This document shows positions 38,101-50,700 of a stretch of 64,000 nucleotides of DNA, in pieces (position 1 is the stretch's first letter; each line of letters opens with the position of its first letter). The notes beneath the pieces are model-generated. The model was given only the letters and a program-made list of their open reading frames with translations, searched no databases and had not been told where the DNA came from. Origin of the DNA: Nymphaea colorata (Eukaryota; Streptophyta; Magnoliopsida; Nymphaeales; Nymphaeaceae); assembly GCF_008831285.2 (NCBI RefSeq), contig NC_045147.1, positions 22,840,981-22,904,980 on the forward strand, written 5' to 3'. A program made the position numbers and the translations under genes.

Positions 38101-38827
38101 CGTTGCTACTCCGACATAGTCACTCAATTTTTAATTTTTACTCATCCAACAACATATGGGACATGGTTGCATTCTAGTTGTCCGTAAATTATTACCAACT
38201 TAAAGTTGGGTTAATGTCATGAAAAAGGCTGTATTACCTTCAACAAAAAAAGAATCAAGTCAATAAGTTTGCATTAAACTATCTTTACTGCATTTAATAA
38301 TATTAACTCATGATTAAGTATACCGAATTTATCTGGTTTGTCATTAGTAGTAAAAACAGCTATATAAATGTTTTTCATTGTCATTGGTAGAGAGTAATGC
38401 AAGGAGACAATTACTCGGCAACAAGATTAATTATATTTAATGGTATCAAACGAAAATGTTAGGGGGTACAGTGTCCTTGGATTTAAAAAAAAAAATATTG
38501 AAATTTACATTGTTTTTTAATGTATAAAAAGTCTCTCTTAAAACCGTAAAAAATATTAATAGAACCCGTACGCTTTATCTTTTATCGCTCTCTATCGTTG
38601 TTTATCTTTAGGTTTTAAGTGCAATATGATAAAATATTTGATTTAAGAACGACTTTTACCACGTAATCTTGATTAACGACGACAAAACTTGACAGGTTTT
38701 AGATATGGCCAGCGCCATATTTGAGAAAACTTCTTATAAATTTTATACATACAACTGAAAACACCGAAGAGACAAATTGTACGTGACATCACACCGCTCG
38801 TCAGAAGGCAATGGCCTCCCGCATTCC
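35123..38827. other. Intergenic DNA between DONSON and the CP1-like gene
   Basis: The first about 450 bp contain the DONSON leader and promoter on the minus strand (CT-rich on that strand). The rest is AT rich, with the LINE relic at 36751-36880. The reverse frame of 129 codons at 37030-37419 has no recognisable domain. Nothing else is supported. Confidence 0.55.
36751..36880 (+). pseudogene. Relic of an L1-type LINE reverse transcriptase
   Basis: The forward frame reads KKIKLNYIAFIHKNEGLSKV then CNYRLIALCIVLYNII before a stop. It matches the RT block (N.TFI.LIPK.EG...V.DFRPISLCNVLYKII) of plant L1 LINEs. Only this block is recognisable; palm motifs downstream are absent or scrambled. Dead fragment. 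Confidence 0.55.
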
Positions 38828-38835
38828 TATATAAA
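38828..38835 (+). promoter_or_regulatory. TATA box of the CP1-like gene
   Basis: TATATAAA, 97 bases before the ATG at 38932. This would place the transcription start near 38860 and give a leader of about 70 bases. GC content rises immediately downstream. Confidence 0.7.
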
Positions 38836-38931
38836 GGCGACGCTTTCCAGCCCTTTCTTACCGCCAAATTTGTATTGCGTCCTAGAAAATAAACACGAAA
38901 AACGAAAACGTCCTCCCTCCCTCTTCCAAAG

Positions 38932-39414
38932 ATGTGCCCTTCGGGCAGGCAGAGGCCATCGGCGTTGACGGGAACCACAATCCTCGGGGAGGCATTCGCT
39001 GCGCTCGACGCGGACGGCGACGGCCGGATCGGCGCCGACGACCTCCGGGTCTTCCACGAGCGCTTTTTCTGCGAGTCCGTCGACGACAAGGCGATCCAGT
39101 CGATGATATCCGTCGCCGACGTCAACGACAGCGGGTTCGTGGAAATCGGCGAGTTCGGGAGGGTCCTCAGCCAGCCAGCCGCCGAGGCGGCCGAGCGAAA
39201 GGTCCTGGAGGATGTATTTCGGGCCATGGATCGGGACGGGGACGGGATCATCGGGTTCTCGGACCTTAAAGACTACATGAGGTCGGCGGGGATGCCGGTG
39301 AGCGATAGGGAGGTTAGAACGATGATGCGGATGGGCGGTGGAGACGAGGTGAAGGGGGTCTCCTTCGACGCCATGGTGAAGATCCTGACCGTCGAACTCT
39401 CTGGAAGTCGTTAG
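38932..39414 (+). CDS. CP1: EF-hand calcium-binding protein, CP1/CML type
   Basis: Intronless 160-residue calcium sensor. Three canonical EF-hand loops: residues 26-37 (DADGDGRIGADD), 63-74 (DVNDSGFVEIGE) and 100-111 (DRDGDGIIGFSD). A fourth, degenerate hand near 131-150 (MGGGDEVKGVSFDAM) lacks calcium ligands. Loops 1 and 3 end in Asp instead of Glu at position 12. The order MCPSG..., ISVADVNDSGFVEIGEF, LEDVFRAMDRDGDG, LKDYMRSAGMPVSDREV and GVSFDAMVKIL closely follows Arabidopsis CP1 as I remember it (160 aa, same MCPSG start). A general CML assignment is the fallback. The gene is much more GC rich than its surroundings, especially at third positions, as often seen in intronless plant CMLs. 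No transit or myristoylation signal is seen, so cytosol/nucleus is likely. Confidence 0.88.
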   Translation: MCPSGRQRPSALTGTTILGEAFAALDADGDGRIGADDLRVFHERFFCESVDDKAIQSMISVADVNDSGFVEIGEFGRVLSQPAAEAAERKVLEDVFRAMDRDGDGIIGFSDLKDYMRSAGMPVSDREVRTMMRMGGGDEVKGVSFDAMVKILTVELSGSR

Positions 39415-39427
39415 GTCGGAGAGAGTG

Positions 39428-39513
39428 TTCTGACGGGTTGTCGTTGTCGTCGTCGTCGTTGTTGTTGTTGTTGTCTTTTTTTTTTTTTTTTTTTTTTTTT
39501 TCTGACGGGTTGT
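39428..39513 (-). mobile_element. Minimal poly(A) retroposon with 14-bp flanking repeats
   Basis: The direct repeats TTCTGACGGGTTGT at 39428-39441 and 39500-39513 flank a 58-bp insert. On the minus strand the insert reads GAC followed by CAA/CGA triplets, with a poly(A) stretch of about 24 bases at the target-site-duplication end. This is the structure of a severely truncated target-primed retrotransposition product. It lies in the 3' untranslated region of the CP1-like gene, starting 14 bases after the stop codon. Confidence 0.5.
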
Positions 39514-39844
39514 TTTGATTGTTTGGCTTGACCATTAATCATGCTATTACTGGTTGGTGGCTTCTTCTCCTCTATAGAAGCTAGTAAGGATTGTTTTGAC
39601 GAGAGACGCTTTCTCCATATTAATACGTTTAAATATGGTTTACTGTTCAATAACCTCCCTTCATGTAGCTTGCCAGTTTTCATTTCCATTCCCCCGCGTC
39701 CAACCCCCCACCCCCCTTTAAGATGATACCATATCTTTCTCTATTTACGGTGGGCATCCATTTTTGAAAAAGTTGTTAAATTTTGTTGTTATTAACAACA
39801 CCACATCTTTTTTTTTGTTTTTCTTGCGTAAACACCCTAATTTG

Positions 39845-39889
<45 letters not shown>

Positions 39890-42094
39890 TGATTCGAAAG
39901 TGACATGCAGATGTAAGTGATTGGATAGTGATTAATTGACCCATACCTAAAACATTAAAATCTAGAAGGCATATCATTTTCCTTTATTATCTTCTTTGGT
40001 AAATTTCCTTTTTTTTTTAATGTTGCGACATGAATCCGACATTCGTCTATTTGATTAAATTTGTTAATTAAGGTGTTACATTTTAGACATAAAAGTTTGT
40101 TATTATTATTTTTTTTAAGAATTAACTTTATATTCTAAAAAATAATTTTGTACATTGAACTTTTTTTGAACTATCCATCGAGTTGGTGCGATGATTAGTT
40201 TACGTAATTCTTATATTTATTCCTCAAATATATAATATCTAACGGTTAAAATTAGCTCATGTGGAAATAAATAAACTATTCAAATGGTTGGGTTGTCAAG
40301 ATAATTCTTGCGGTGGATTGACAACAGAATCACAGAATGTTTTCCCTGGTGCGTTCTCTAATGGTGAATTTTGCTAAACATCATCGACGGACTTATTAAT
40401 AATTATCAATTCACTAAAAAAATGTGTAAAGAGGGGGAGGGAGAGAGAGAGAGAGAGAGGTGTAAACCAGAATAGCCAGGTGTCTCCTATATAAAAGTGT
40501 TTCTCTAGTTAGCCTTTAAACACAATGAGTTTGTATTTGTCTAAAAATCGGCAGGATTAATGGTTTGAACATTAAAGATATAACACCTCAACTCTATAAG
40601 AAAGTACTTAAAAATAGTTCAGTATCAATTATTTTCAGAAATCTTTAAGACATACATGTAAAGGGTGGATATTGTGGTGAAAAATTCATTACAAACATCC
40701 TTCCAACGTCAAGTTGGAGCTGATCATCCATGAACAATTCATTAAGGGAACGTTTGCTTGCTCGGAAATGTCCTGTAGAGCTGGACATAAATTTCAAAAG
40801 CTCGAATGTATCTGTTAATCCCTCATAAAATATTATAACAATAACCCACAGCTTTCTCAAAATTTCAAAGCCAGTGCTTTGATTTCAACAGCTTCAATTT
40901 TGATGTAATCGACACCTTTGGAATTATGGAAACCCATTCCCATTTTTTGTATTTTCAGGATCAAAATTTTGGAATGCTCATTGTAGAATTCTGATTTTAC
41001 ATAGAAAACGTTACCTAAGAGGCTTTTTGGCAGTAGTAACACATTGTTATTTTCTCATGAATCTACCCAAAAGAATAAGACATATTTATGATATACTGAA
41101 ACAAATGTGATATGAATTTGGTCCAATTGTTTGGATAAATTGATGGACAAAAACAATATGTTACTATCGCCACATAACGTCTAAGGAAAGATTGAGATCA
41201 AATAGTTGGCAGGGTGGCAGTTTATGTCAATTGCATAAGAGACTTATTTGGTTGTGTTTGAATGACTTACACCATTAAAAAATGGTTGTGCTGTGAACAC
41301 CACATTTTATAAAAACGAAGTTTTATAACCAGCTCTTGAGATATGGTTCTGTGGTTAGGGAAGAAATCAAAGCAACATTTTTATCTAAAACCACATGAAG
41401 AGCCAAGTTATTTCGTAGTCGGACTCGAGATAACTGAAGCCTTATCTGGTGGCCCAGCCTGATTTCCCTATTATCTTCAATTAACCTAGAATTATCCCTC
41501 TCATTATCTGTCTATAAACTACGTAAGCTTTTAATAATTGAAGGTGCTGGCATTAGATTTTGTTTCCAAGTTGCATGTCAGCGATTTTTCTATTTCTAAT
41601 GCAAGCAAATATGTATATGGGCATTTGAATGATTTGGTTTTATATATAGATTTCATACTCTTTGCATTTGAATATAGGTCTCCAAATATTCTTCTTTTTG
41701 TTTCGGATTTCAATGCACCAACCGCCTGATTTGACTTGGATTTAAATAAGTTATTTTCTTATTCACCAAGTTAAATATTAAATCTAACGCAAGAATAATT
41801 GGAAATTAAATGTTAACTATGGGAATATGTCTTCCTTCAAAATTTTAGTGGAAACGAAATTTCGTTTATTGGATCCGAGTTTTAATCAATTCAAATTGAA
41901 TACAGCATATATTGGATAGGCCGTTTGGCCCATGTCCCGTATCCCGTATCATCTTTTGTTCCGAGCTGGAGGCACACTTTGTTCGGACCTATAGATTAAA
42001 AGCTTGGATGAGCGGACAAGTTAAATAAGGGTAGCGTCATTTTGCGACATTCGTAAGGGGTAATTTCGTCAAACTATTACGACCTCCAAGAAGC
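39514..42094. other. AT-rich intergenic DNA
   Basis: Contains the (TA)n microsatellite at about 39847-39886, poly(T) runs near 40012 and 40110, and a (GA)n tract at 40440-40459. The short open frames have no recognisable domains. No gene is supported. Confidence 0.6.
39847..39886. repeat. (TA)n microsatellite
   Basis: About twenty uninterrupted TA units in intergenic DNA. Confidence 0.95.
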
Positions 42095-42101
42095 TATAAA
42101 A
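42095..42101 (+). promoter_or_regulatory. Candidate TATA box of an unidentified transcript
   Basis: TATAAAA in a GC-mixed context, followed by a CG-richer stretch with an ATG at 42151. A donor-like CCG|GTAAGG lies at 42177-42185. No recognisable product follows. Confidence 0.3.
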
Positions 42102-44749
42102 GGAAGGGAAATTTCCCACCCATCTTAAAAAACTCGGCCATTCCGAAGGCCTCTCGAATGCGAAGGTGGAGCGACGGCCGGTAAGGAGTTCGTGTCTGGC
42201 CAAGTCCGATCTCACTGGAAGAAAAATTCGGCGTTTGTCTGATTCCGACGGAAAAGCTTCCGGAAGAAGTGCGACTTTAGCTTTCCCTGCGTACGTTGTT
42301 GTTTATTCGATTGCTCGTTATCTTAAGAAAAACATCCGATCTTCGTATTCTTGAAATATGTTTTTAGATCGTGACTTTCGCTTAGATCTTCGTGTTCTAA
42401 AGAAGCTTAACCCGTCAAGTGTTGATTCCGAACTCTGAATTCATCATCTGGCTGATCTACGTGAAACTCTACTCCGTTGATCGGAGGAAAATCAGTCGAA
42501 GCGTACCTTCTGTTTCGGTGCTTCTTGCAGAAAGCTCGCCAGAAAATATATCTGCTAGTTGCTTATTATCTTTCTTGATTCTCGTAGTTTGACCGTTATC
42601 CTCCGAAACGATCGGACCTCTGACTTGGACAAAACAATGAATGTCCGTCAATGTACTAGGGCCAATCTTTTTGGTCTCTCCTTTATTGCGCCATTGATAT
42701 GATGATTCATATATCAAGAAAATCAGTCAGTTGTTTGGATGGATGCACGATTACGAACTCTAGTCAGGATCCTGAAGTTCAAGAAGAGAGGCTTGCTTTT
42801 GTGGTTCGAGGCGATGAATGAATGAGGCGAACATTTATATCCTTTTTCTGGTTCTTTAGTCGTCAATTGCACATAGTCTGCTGCATGGTCAACTCAATCG
42901 GGCAAGGAGTTAATTCAAGAACGAGTCAGTGTGAGTATTGTCGCAAACTTAACCATCTCTCCATTTTCAATCGAAATCAATAAGCTTGGTCTTCGTTCAA
43001 GCGTTATTGTTTCCAATACGCGCGCGCACACTCTCTCTCCAGTCGTTCCCCGTCGGTGATCAGGGCATTCGTGAGAAAATGTCCTCGTTGTTGATCTGTT
43101 GTTTTTGCTATTTTGTACATGTAAATGCTAAGTTTTACGTCCTTATTTGTTATTTCGTCATCGAAAGAGGAGAAGGATATCGAAAAGATTAGTCGACCAA
43201 ATTGGTCTACATCACGATGCTTGCACTTCGCATCTTAGCGCGAATCTTTTGTTGCATTCAAACAGCCTTTTCTCATGTATTTATCCTTTTATCCTTTACA
43301 GGTGTACCTGAATTCGTTGTTATTTTCTTGAAGGCACCAAGTAGGCGTACACGCCCAAGCGTGCTGCCGCAGTGCCCAAACACAGGAAGCATAACAACAG
43401 CTTGACTATGGTTTTCGTCCTTCATCGTTTGTAAGTTCTTTCCGTCCTTCCTCCTACTTGGAAGCCAAGAAAGGTAAAAAGTCGGGGAAGATATGAACGG
43501 CTTGGGAAGCAGATGGCTATCAATATCTTCCTGATAAGTGGTAACTGGCTGTCTGAAACTCGGTGGTCCACGGAAGGAAGACGACGGACAATGTTGCAAC
43601 GATATCATTTCCAGAGAGTAATGCAAGGTGGCAGCCGTATCCTCTACGGGCAAGCCGGCAAGCAGATGCCTCGCCGGAAAGTACATAATTCAATACCAGA
43701 CAGAGGAGCGCTCTCGATTTACGACTTCTATCGCGAAGTCCGCTTCGAGTTAGTGGAGCTGTACACCATCCAAAAGCTCGCCAACAGCCTCTCCCACGTC
43801 GTCCCTCTCTGGATTCGCTTCTTTTCGCACGACTGCCGTCCTCCACAGAATAATCAGCCTTTTTCTGTTCGGTTCTTGTGTCTAGGGGAGAGAAAATGGT
43901 TGTTCCTCAGAAGTAATAACTCAGAAAGTTTTCCTGGTGTCTTGGCTCGCTTGCGGGAGTGCGAAACATACTGGAGTCGAGAAAAAGGGTTTCCGGATGA
44001 GGCATCGGCTATCAAGTACTCTGTAGGAAGGTTGGGAACTTTGGCGCCATCGAGGCCGGCTGGAGGAGTTCTTCCCCCACTCTCCCTCTCATGTTCCGAT
44101 GGCGTGATTGTTCTCGTCCACCCCTCCCTGCTCCAGATGCCTTCTTCCTCATGAAGCTCGGATGGAGACTGCTGAGTGGAATCAATGTTTACGGCTGGCT
44201 CCAGCCTCCAGTATCAGGGACTTGGTCGCTGGCTACTCGATCAAACCTGGACCTGTTACTCTAGGGTGCTCCCCGAGCCATGGCCAAGCTGTGCGGATGT
44301 CGTCCTGCTCAGGGCGTGGCTGACAAGAATATGTTCCTTTAGCTTGTTGCCCTTATAAACATTTTTATTGGCGTGAGCTGGGGATCGTGAGACGAAGACC
44401 ATTTTAACGGTACTGCATTCAGGTTCAGTGGGGTCCATTACACGAATCGAGGGCAATCCGGAGCACAAGCACCTATGTCTGAAGTTGTATGGATAATGTT
44501 CATTTTTGATTGGTTGAAAGGAGAGGACGTGGCAGAAAGGTAACCAGTTTATAGCCGACTCTTTGAATACCTAACGGTGGGGATCCGCTGTCACAATGGT
44601 AGAGCGGGAATCACCAAATTTATTCTTTTTGAAGCTTTAGCATTCAAATAATAAATCTTTTCTTCTGGTCGTTATTTCTGGTTATTTGCTTTTGCCCTTT
44701 TGTACTGGCCTTGCAAGCGGTCGTCGGTGCCGGAAATTGTTACAGAAAA
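42102..44749 (+). other. CpG-richer spacer upstream of SOQ1, no recognised gene
   Basis: Base composition is closer to exonic than the AT-rich DNA on the left. Open frames exist on both strands: forward 43513-44154 (213 codons) and reverse 43273-43686 (137 codons). They overlap each other and neither shows a domain I know. Donor-like (42180) and acceptor-like (TTTACAG, about 43295-43301) signals could define a non-coding first exon or a decayed gene. The last about 300 bases must include the SOQ1 promoter and leader. Confidence 0.4.
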
Positions 44750-47700
44750 ATGGAGTTACGGTTGGTTCCTGCAACTTCTGGCTCCTTCCTCAAGGGTAGT
44801 CTGCAGGCCTTTCCTATCAGGAGTTCTCACCATCTGGGCCGATCTTGCTGTCTCTTGTTCCACAAGAGACCCCTAACGCTTCTTCAACTCCGTCTCGTTC
44901 CCCGTGGCCTTAGCACTACGATTTCGTGCCTGAGGGAAGAACGGGACGACGTTATTTCGACAGTTGAACGGTCGGATAAAGTTTCAGCGGTTTTATTCGA
45001 CATGGATGGCGTCCTATGCAACAGTGAAGAGCCCTCGAGGCAGGCCGCCGTGGACTTGTTTGCGGAGATGGGAGTGGAAGTGACCACCGAAGATTTCGTG
45101 CCCTTCATGGGAACCGGTAACCAATTTGCAAACTTAGCCTAAGAAGCTTCGTTAACATTTAAATATAAAACTTACGTGCAATTGGAAATTATTTCTTGCG
45201 GATGATCTGGTTGTGAATTATTATTTTTGTTCTTTTGGCACGGGCTGCCAAAATGGTACAGCTATTGCTAGCATCACGTGCTTTCATGGATCAGAGATAG
45301 GTTAACGCAATTGGTATGCCATAAATCCATGCGATGGCAGCAGCCGGTAGTTTATATTTTCTTTCATTACGTGCTAACTAGTATAAATTTGCAGAACTTT
45401 GATCGTGCTAAATTTCGTGTGAGGAGCCACTATATACTCCTAAAGACTGCCGTCTCCTATATCATGTTTTGCGTTTATGAGATCATCGGTAGTTTTTTAT
45501 TTTCAATTTTTGCTGAGAGCACAAAGCGAGATAAGCACAGGGTAGCCATGTTTGTTTCTTTAAGTTTCTAAGTTCATAGGAATCAGATAGCAAAGGTAGA
45601 ACAGTGATTTCATCACTTGGGTGTAAGGCGTGGTTATTTTTGCTGGTCTCATGTCCACAATTATGAAATCGACTTCCATTTTTACCCTGGTAGGCCTACA
45701 CAATTGGAAAGAACTTTTGGTATAGGGGGAGGTTTGGCTGCTTGGTCATGCTTTGGCACCATTTGTCACATATCTAATCTTCTTTTTTCTTCTTCTATTC
45801 CTAAATGGTCACATGGTTATTTATTTTCCAAATCTTGTTTGGAAGGTTCCCAAGGTGATTTGGCATGACCAGTTAATCACATGTGGACTGGATCTTGGTG
45901 ATGTTTGTGGAATAGGCATCTCTACTGTCCTGCAGTTTTCCTCACTCTTGCAGATGATTTATTGACAATTTGTTGCATAATCGCAGTAGCGACAATTTAA
46001 GTCATTGATTTTCTGGGCTATTTGGTTTGTGAGTTGGACCATTGACATTTACTACGGAGATCAGCATGATGAAGAAGATTTCTTTTTCATAAGATGTTCT
46101 AATATTTGTACTTTTACAATTTTAAATTATGACAACAACTTGTACAAATACAATGTTTAAGCATATCTGTGGTTTCATGATTTATTGGAATTATCAAGCC
46201 CTTTTAGATGCCAATGTTAGAAGAACTTATCCCAATTGGCATGAGAACGAAGCTGAAACAAATATTAGATTTTTCTCTAGTATTTGCTATTTTTGTTTCC
46301 TTTAAGATAGTCATTGAAAACACATTCTTCTATTGTTTTATGCAAATTAGTGATTAGTAATGGCAAATGGCAATAATGCTGGTTTCAAACGATGACAATC
46401 TAGGAACATTGATGTGAATAGAACTACATGCAAATATTTGGGCCCTGGTGCAAAAATCACATTATAACAGAGCCTTGCTTCCATCGACAAAAGGAAGAAA
46501 TAATATATAGTTCCATAAATTTGTTAACGGATGTATGAGAAACTAATGTTTACCAGTAATGAAAAGTGAAAACTAAGTTTATATTGTAAAAACTACTGTG
46601 GGCCTCATGAACCAAATGCAATATTTGGTTGGTACTTTATTCTCATGCCATAACTACTTTCATGTATTTGAAATTGCCTACTTATCATCTTGGTCCTCTT
46701 CAAGATTTGGGGAAATGATCAATTATGTAAACCAGGTGAGGCAAACTTCTTGGGTGGTGTGGCTTCTTCCAAAGGGATGAAGAACTTCGATCCTCAGGCT
46801 GCAAAAAGCCGCTTCTTTGAGATATACCTTGACAAGGTAAATGATGTCGGTCTGTGAGCAACACTTGTGAAATATATAGTGGCATCCCTAAACAACTCAT
46901 TGGTGTAGTTACCTTAAAATTTAGAGGTTATTTCTTATTTTGCAGTATGCAAAGCCCAACTCTGGCATTGGATTCCCTGGTGCCCCTGAACTCATCATGC
47001 AGGTACTTTTATCTGATTTTGGTTCCCCATTAGTGTTATTGTTCCACTAATTTCACTTTTCCTTCTGATACTAATTTGGCCCTTGCCAGTGTAAAAGAAA
47101 TGGCCTTAAAGTTGCTGTTGCATCTAGTGCTGATCGCATCAAGGTTGATGCAAATTTAGCTGCTGCAGGCTTATCACCATCTATGTAAGATTTGCATTTC
47201 ATGCATGCAGACTGGATTCAGTGATTTCATTCATCTTCTGATTCCCTGATATGTCAATTTCTTTGTTTGCTTGTTTCTTTGTTATTTTTTCTCTCGAAGA
47301 AACTGTTTTGCAATTTATTGAAGTTGAAAAAGGTTGATGTTGATGCTGACAGCTCAAATCCAAAAGTGAAATTCTGGAAAATGTTCTCCTTGTAGTGAGA
47401 TAGGTGATGATGAAAATTGAACTTGCCTATCTTTTAACCTGTATAATTCTTGATCAAGTATTCTGTCACTCAGGATCACTTAAGTCTTCAAGGAACTGGA
47501 TGCAATTAAAGTGTCACTATGTAGTTCAGGGAGTGGACTTGTTTGACATGAAAACTTTGTAGACCATGCTTGGAATTTGGGTTAATAATCATTCTTGGCT
47601 TAAACTATTTAGATGATTCAGGCTGTGCCCAGTCTTGGTTTTCTCATTATTTTTGGTGGTCAATACAAGCTTCTTTTTTCCTTATAGCTTCTCATTCAAC

Positions 47701-50700
47701 TTGATATGTTAGGATTAGCAACTGACAATAAGGTCTTCCAGTTTACTCTGACACTCCTCTTCTATTATTCTAAGTTTCAGAATTTTAAGGTTTTCAGTTT
47801 TCATTACTCCACAGAAACTTAATTTACGTTCTACTTCCAAGATTGATTTTAGTATTTAGCTTATTGTGGCTGAATATAAGCAAGCATCCTCCTCAAGAGA
47901 TCAGCTAAACAGCTTACCGCACAAAGACTTAAATTTCAACTCGGTAATGGAACAGAAATAAGAAAATTCTCATTCAACTAGGGAATCACAATTGAATTGG
48001 TCCTTTCTTACACACATTTCCTTGATGAGGGAGTAAATGAGCATTACAAGCCACTGAAAAGTGACATCTTCAACAGATGGTGGTTACCAGTTCCAAAAAG
48101 TCTGAGAGTTTAGCAGCTGTAAAATTGCTTGGGCTTTCTATGATGCATTATGGTTCCTGTTCAGCGACATTTGCTTGTTTTTTTCATTGACTTCTTCTTC
48201 ATTATGTGTCAGATTTGATGCTATTGTGTCAGCAGATGCATTTAAGAATTTAAAACCTGCGCCAGACATATTTTTAGCTGCATCAAGACTTCTGGAGGTT
48301 CCTCCTGAGGAGGTATGGTATCAGATTTTTCATTTACAATGCAAAAGGTTGTTATTGAACTTATATTTCAGTTTTGCTTGATCATTAAGTGGAGAACTTA
48401 TTGTTCGTAATTGCGATAAAATTTTTTATTTTGAAGTTATTGGAAGTAATTTTAATAGCAAAGCATTTTGTAACAAATACGAACATGAATGAACAGTTTA
48501 TTTTCATTAGCTTTCAGGATATTTCACATGTGACCTGATTCAGGTTCACGATCTGACGATCAATTTGGACAGACTTGGTCATCAAGTAACAGCACTCAGG
48601 GCCTCAATTTTGCAATACATAGATGTTGAAAAATTATAGTGAATCCGAAACTGTGTGATAAATATGTATGACATCTGACTGCAGAAGTGGAACCTACACA
48701 ACTATGCAGGTAGTTTAAATTCTTAGAGATCTCGCTTGCAGATAATATAAAAGAGGAAGCTAAGTCAAAATTTCAGGACAGTTTGCTTGAATGATAAGTG
48801 AAGGTTGACTTTGATTGAATTGAAAAACATTGTGGATGACTAGCCTTAAGAAGTATATTCCCCAAGCACTGCCTTTGTTTCTATTTGAAACAGAAAAGGA
48901 TGGCGAACATTATTGAGAAGCATTGTTTAGCATTATAAATGTATCTTTGCTTTTACTGTTGAGTGAGATTCTACTGTACAATTTCTGATCTTTAAGGCCA
49001 TTCATCAGTGCATTGTTATTGAAGATGCACTTGCTGGAGTTCAAGCTGCAAAAGCTGCAAACATGAGGCAAGTACTGCATATCCTTAACCTTTTAAATTT
49101 ACTTTGACTTTTATTGGAGACCTTGCTGCACATGAAATATGGTTTTATTTGCTGACTGTTGGTCAATTTTCTTGAGCCTTGATCTTCCTTTTTAACACTC
49201 CAAATACGCAGAAGGAATTGCCAATATTCCTATATTGTAGATTTTGTAAAATCTTCAAAGGTTTGTATACTCGTGTGCAATACCACCACTTGTCCTGGGC
49301 TCTACCATTTTCAAGATGTTAATTGAAGCCAGGTAGGTGGCTGGATTGGGACCCATAATACTGAGCATTGAGCACACAAGTTGGTTTCGGGTCAGTTCCT
49401 TACCATTGGTACTGAAACGAAGTTCAACACCCTGGACTTGAGATCAACACGTTCCTTAAATATGGTGGACTGTAATACCCCAAATGTGTGCAAGGACTTG
49501 AACATAGCTCTACATGAAAGATTTTTAGAAATATTAAGCGGCTTATATACCCATGTGCCATATTATAAATGGTCCTGGTTTGTAGCTTTTTGAAGGTGTA
49601 AACTGTAGTTGGCTATTGGATGTTAATCACAGTTGCTTATTTATTTCTATAAGACATTCATTTTCAAGGACTTGCATGAATGTCTCACAGTATTCAAACC
49701 CAATTTTTTAGTTTGTCACTTGAAATTTAAATCTGGTTGTTCACATTTCTATATACTATGTCTTTCTATGTGTATCTTCCAGTGTTCAGTGTATACAAAA
49801 TGTCTGGCACATAGCGTGTTGTCACGTGTATGCTACATAGAACATATATAAATATATCATTAGCTGAAAAAGAGTATTTGGGGCAGGAACCATGTATATA
49901 TGTAAAACTTTGATACTGGCTACTATAATATGTTTGTAATACACTTACAAAGATGCCAAGTTGCATACTTCATTATCTTTTAGCCACAAAGATTTTTTAG
50001 GGAAGCTCATCTTGCAAATTCTGAGACATGAATATCTGCAAACTAGAGAGAATACTAGGAATGCTATTTCTTGACAGATTTTTCACAGGCATCTTTATTG
50101 TGTTTCAAAACCTAGGAACTATATTGTTGAAACATTGAAATCTAATGAAGAGCCATGATCTTGTTGGTAAATTTATGGACCACCATCTTTTAGCCCTTGT
50201 GGAGAGCTTATCACATGTTGGAAATTAGCAATCAAACTGTGAAATTGAGAATGTAAGTCACATGTATGGTAGTTAAGAAAAATAATTTGTATATGTGTGC
50301 ACACGTTTGTGACATTAAACAGTAAGCACGGCACCCATGCCAGACTGCATTGCACCTGCATCCAAGCCGAGTTGGGTGTAGAAGCCTATTTGGCAAGCAC
50401 CTGGGATATAGATTAATATCCAGAAAAAATTCACATGGAAAAAACAGTTTTGCTTGTTCCACTGTTAAACTAAGTAGATAAATGAAATCCACTAAGTAAT
50501 ATCTTGGTCTGATGTTTGATTAGGTAATATTTGCATCTCACAAACTTTATTCTTTATGCATGCAGACCCTTTCCTCCTTTTCCTTGGTCTTGCATATTAA
50601 TTATTTTTTGTGCATAACACTGGCATATGATTGAACAGAAAATGCACAGTATTCTGATTCCTTTCCTGCTGAGCGATGCATTGAGATCGATTTTCTCTAT

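Noticed and set aside
38673-39251. 192-codon reverse open frame across the CP1-like gene
   Set aside because: Antisense shadow of a GC-rich intronless gene; the sense frame has clear EF-hand motifs and a TATA box.
43273-43686. 137-codon reverse open frame in the SOQ1 upstream region
   Set aside because: No domain, and it overlaps a longer forward frame; neither has supporting signals strong enough for a gene call.
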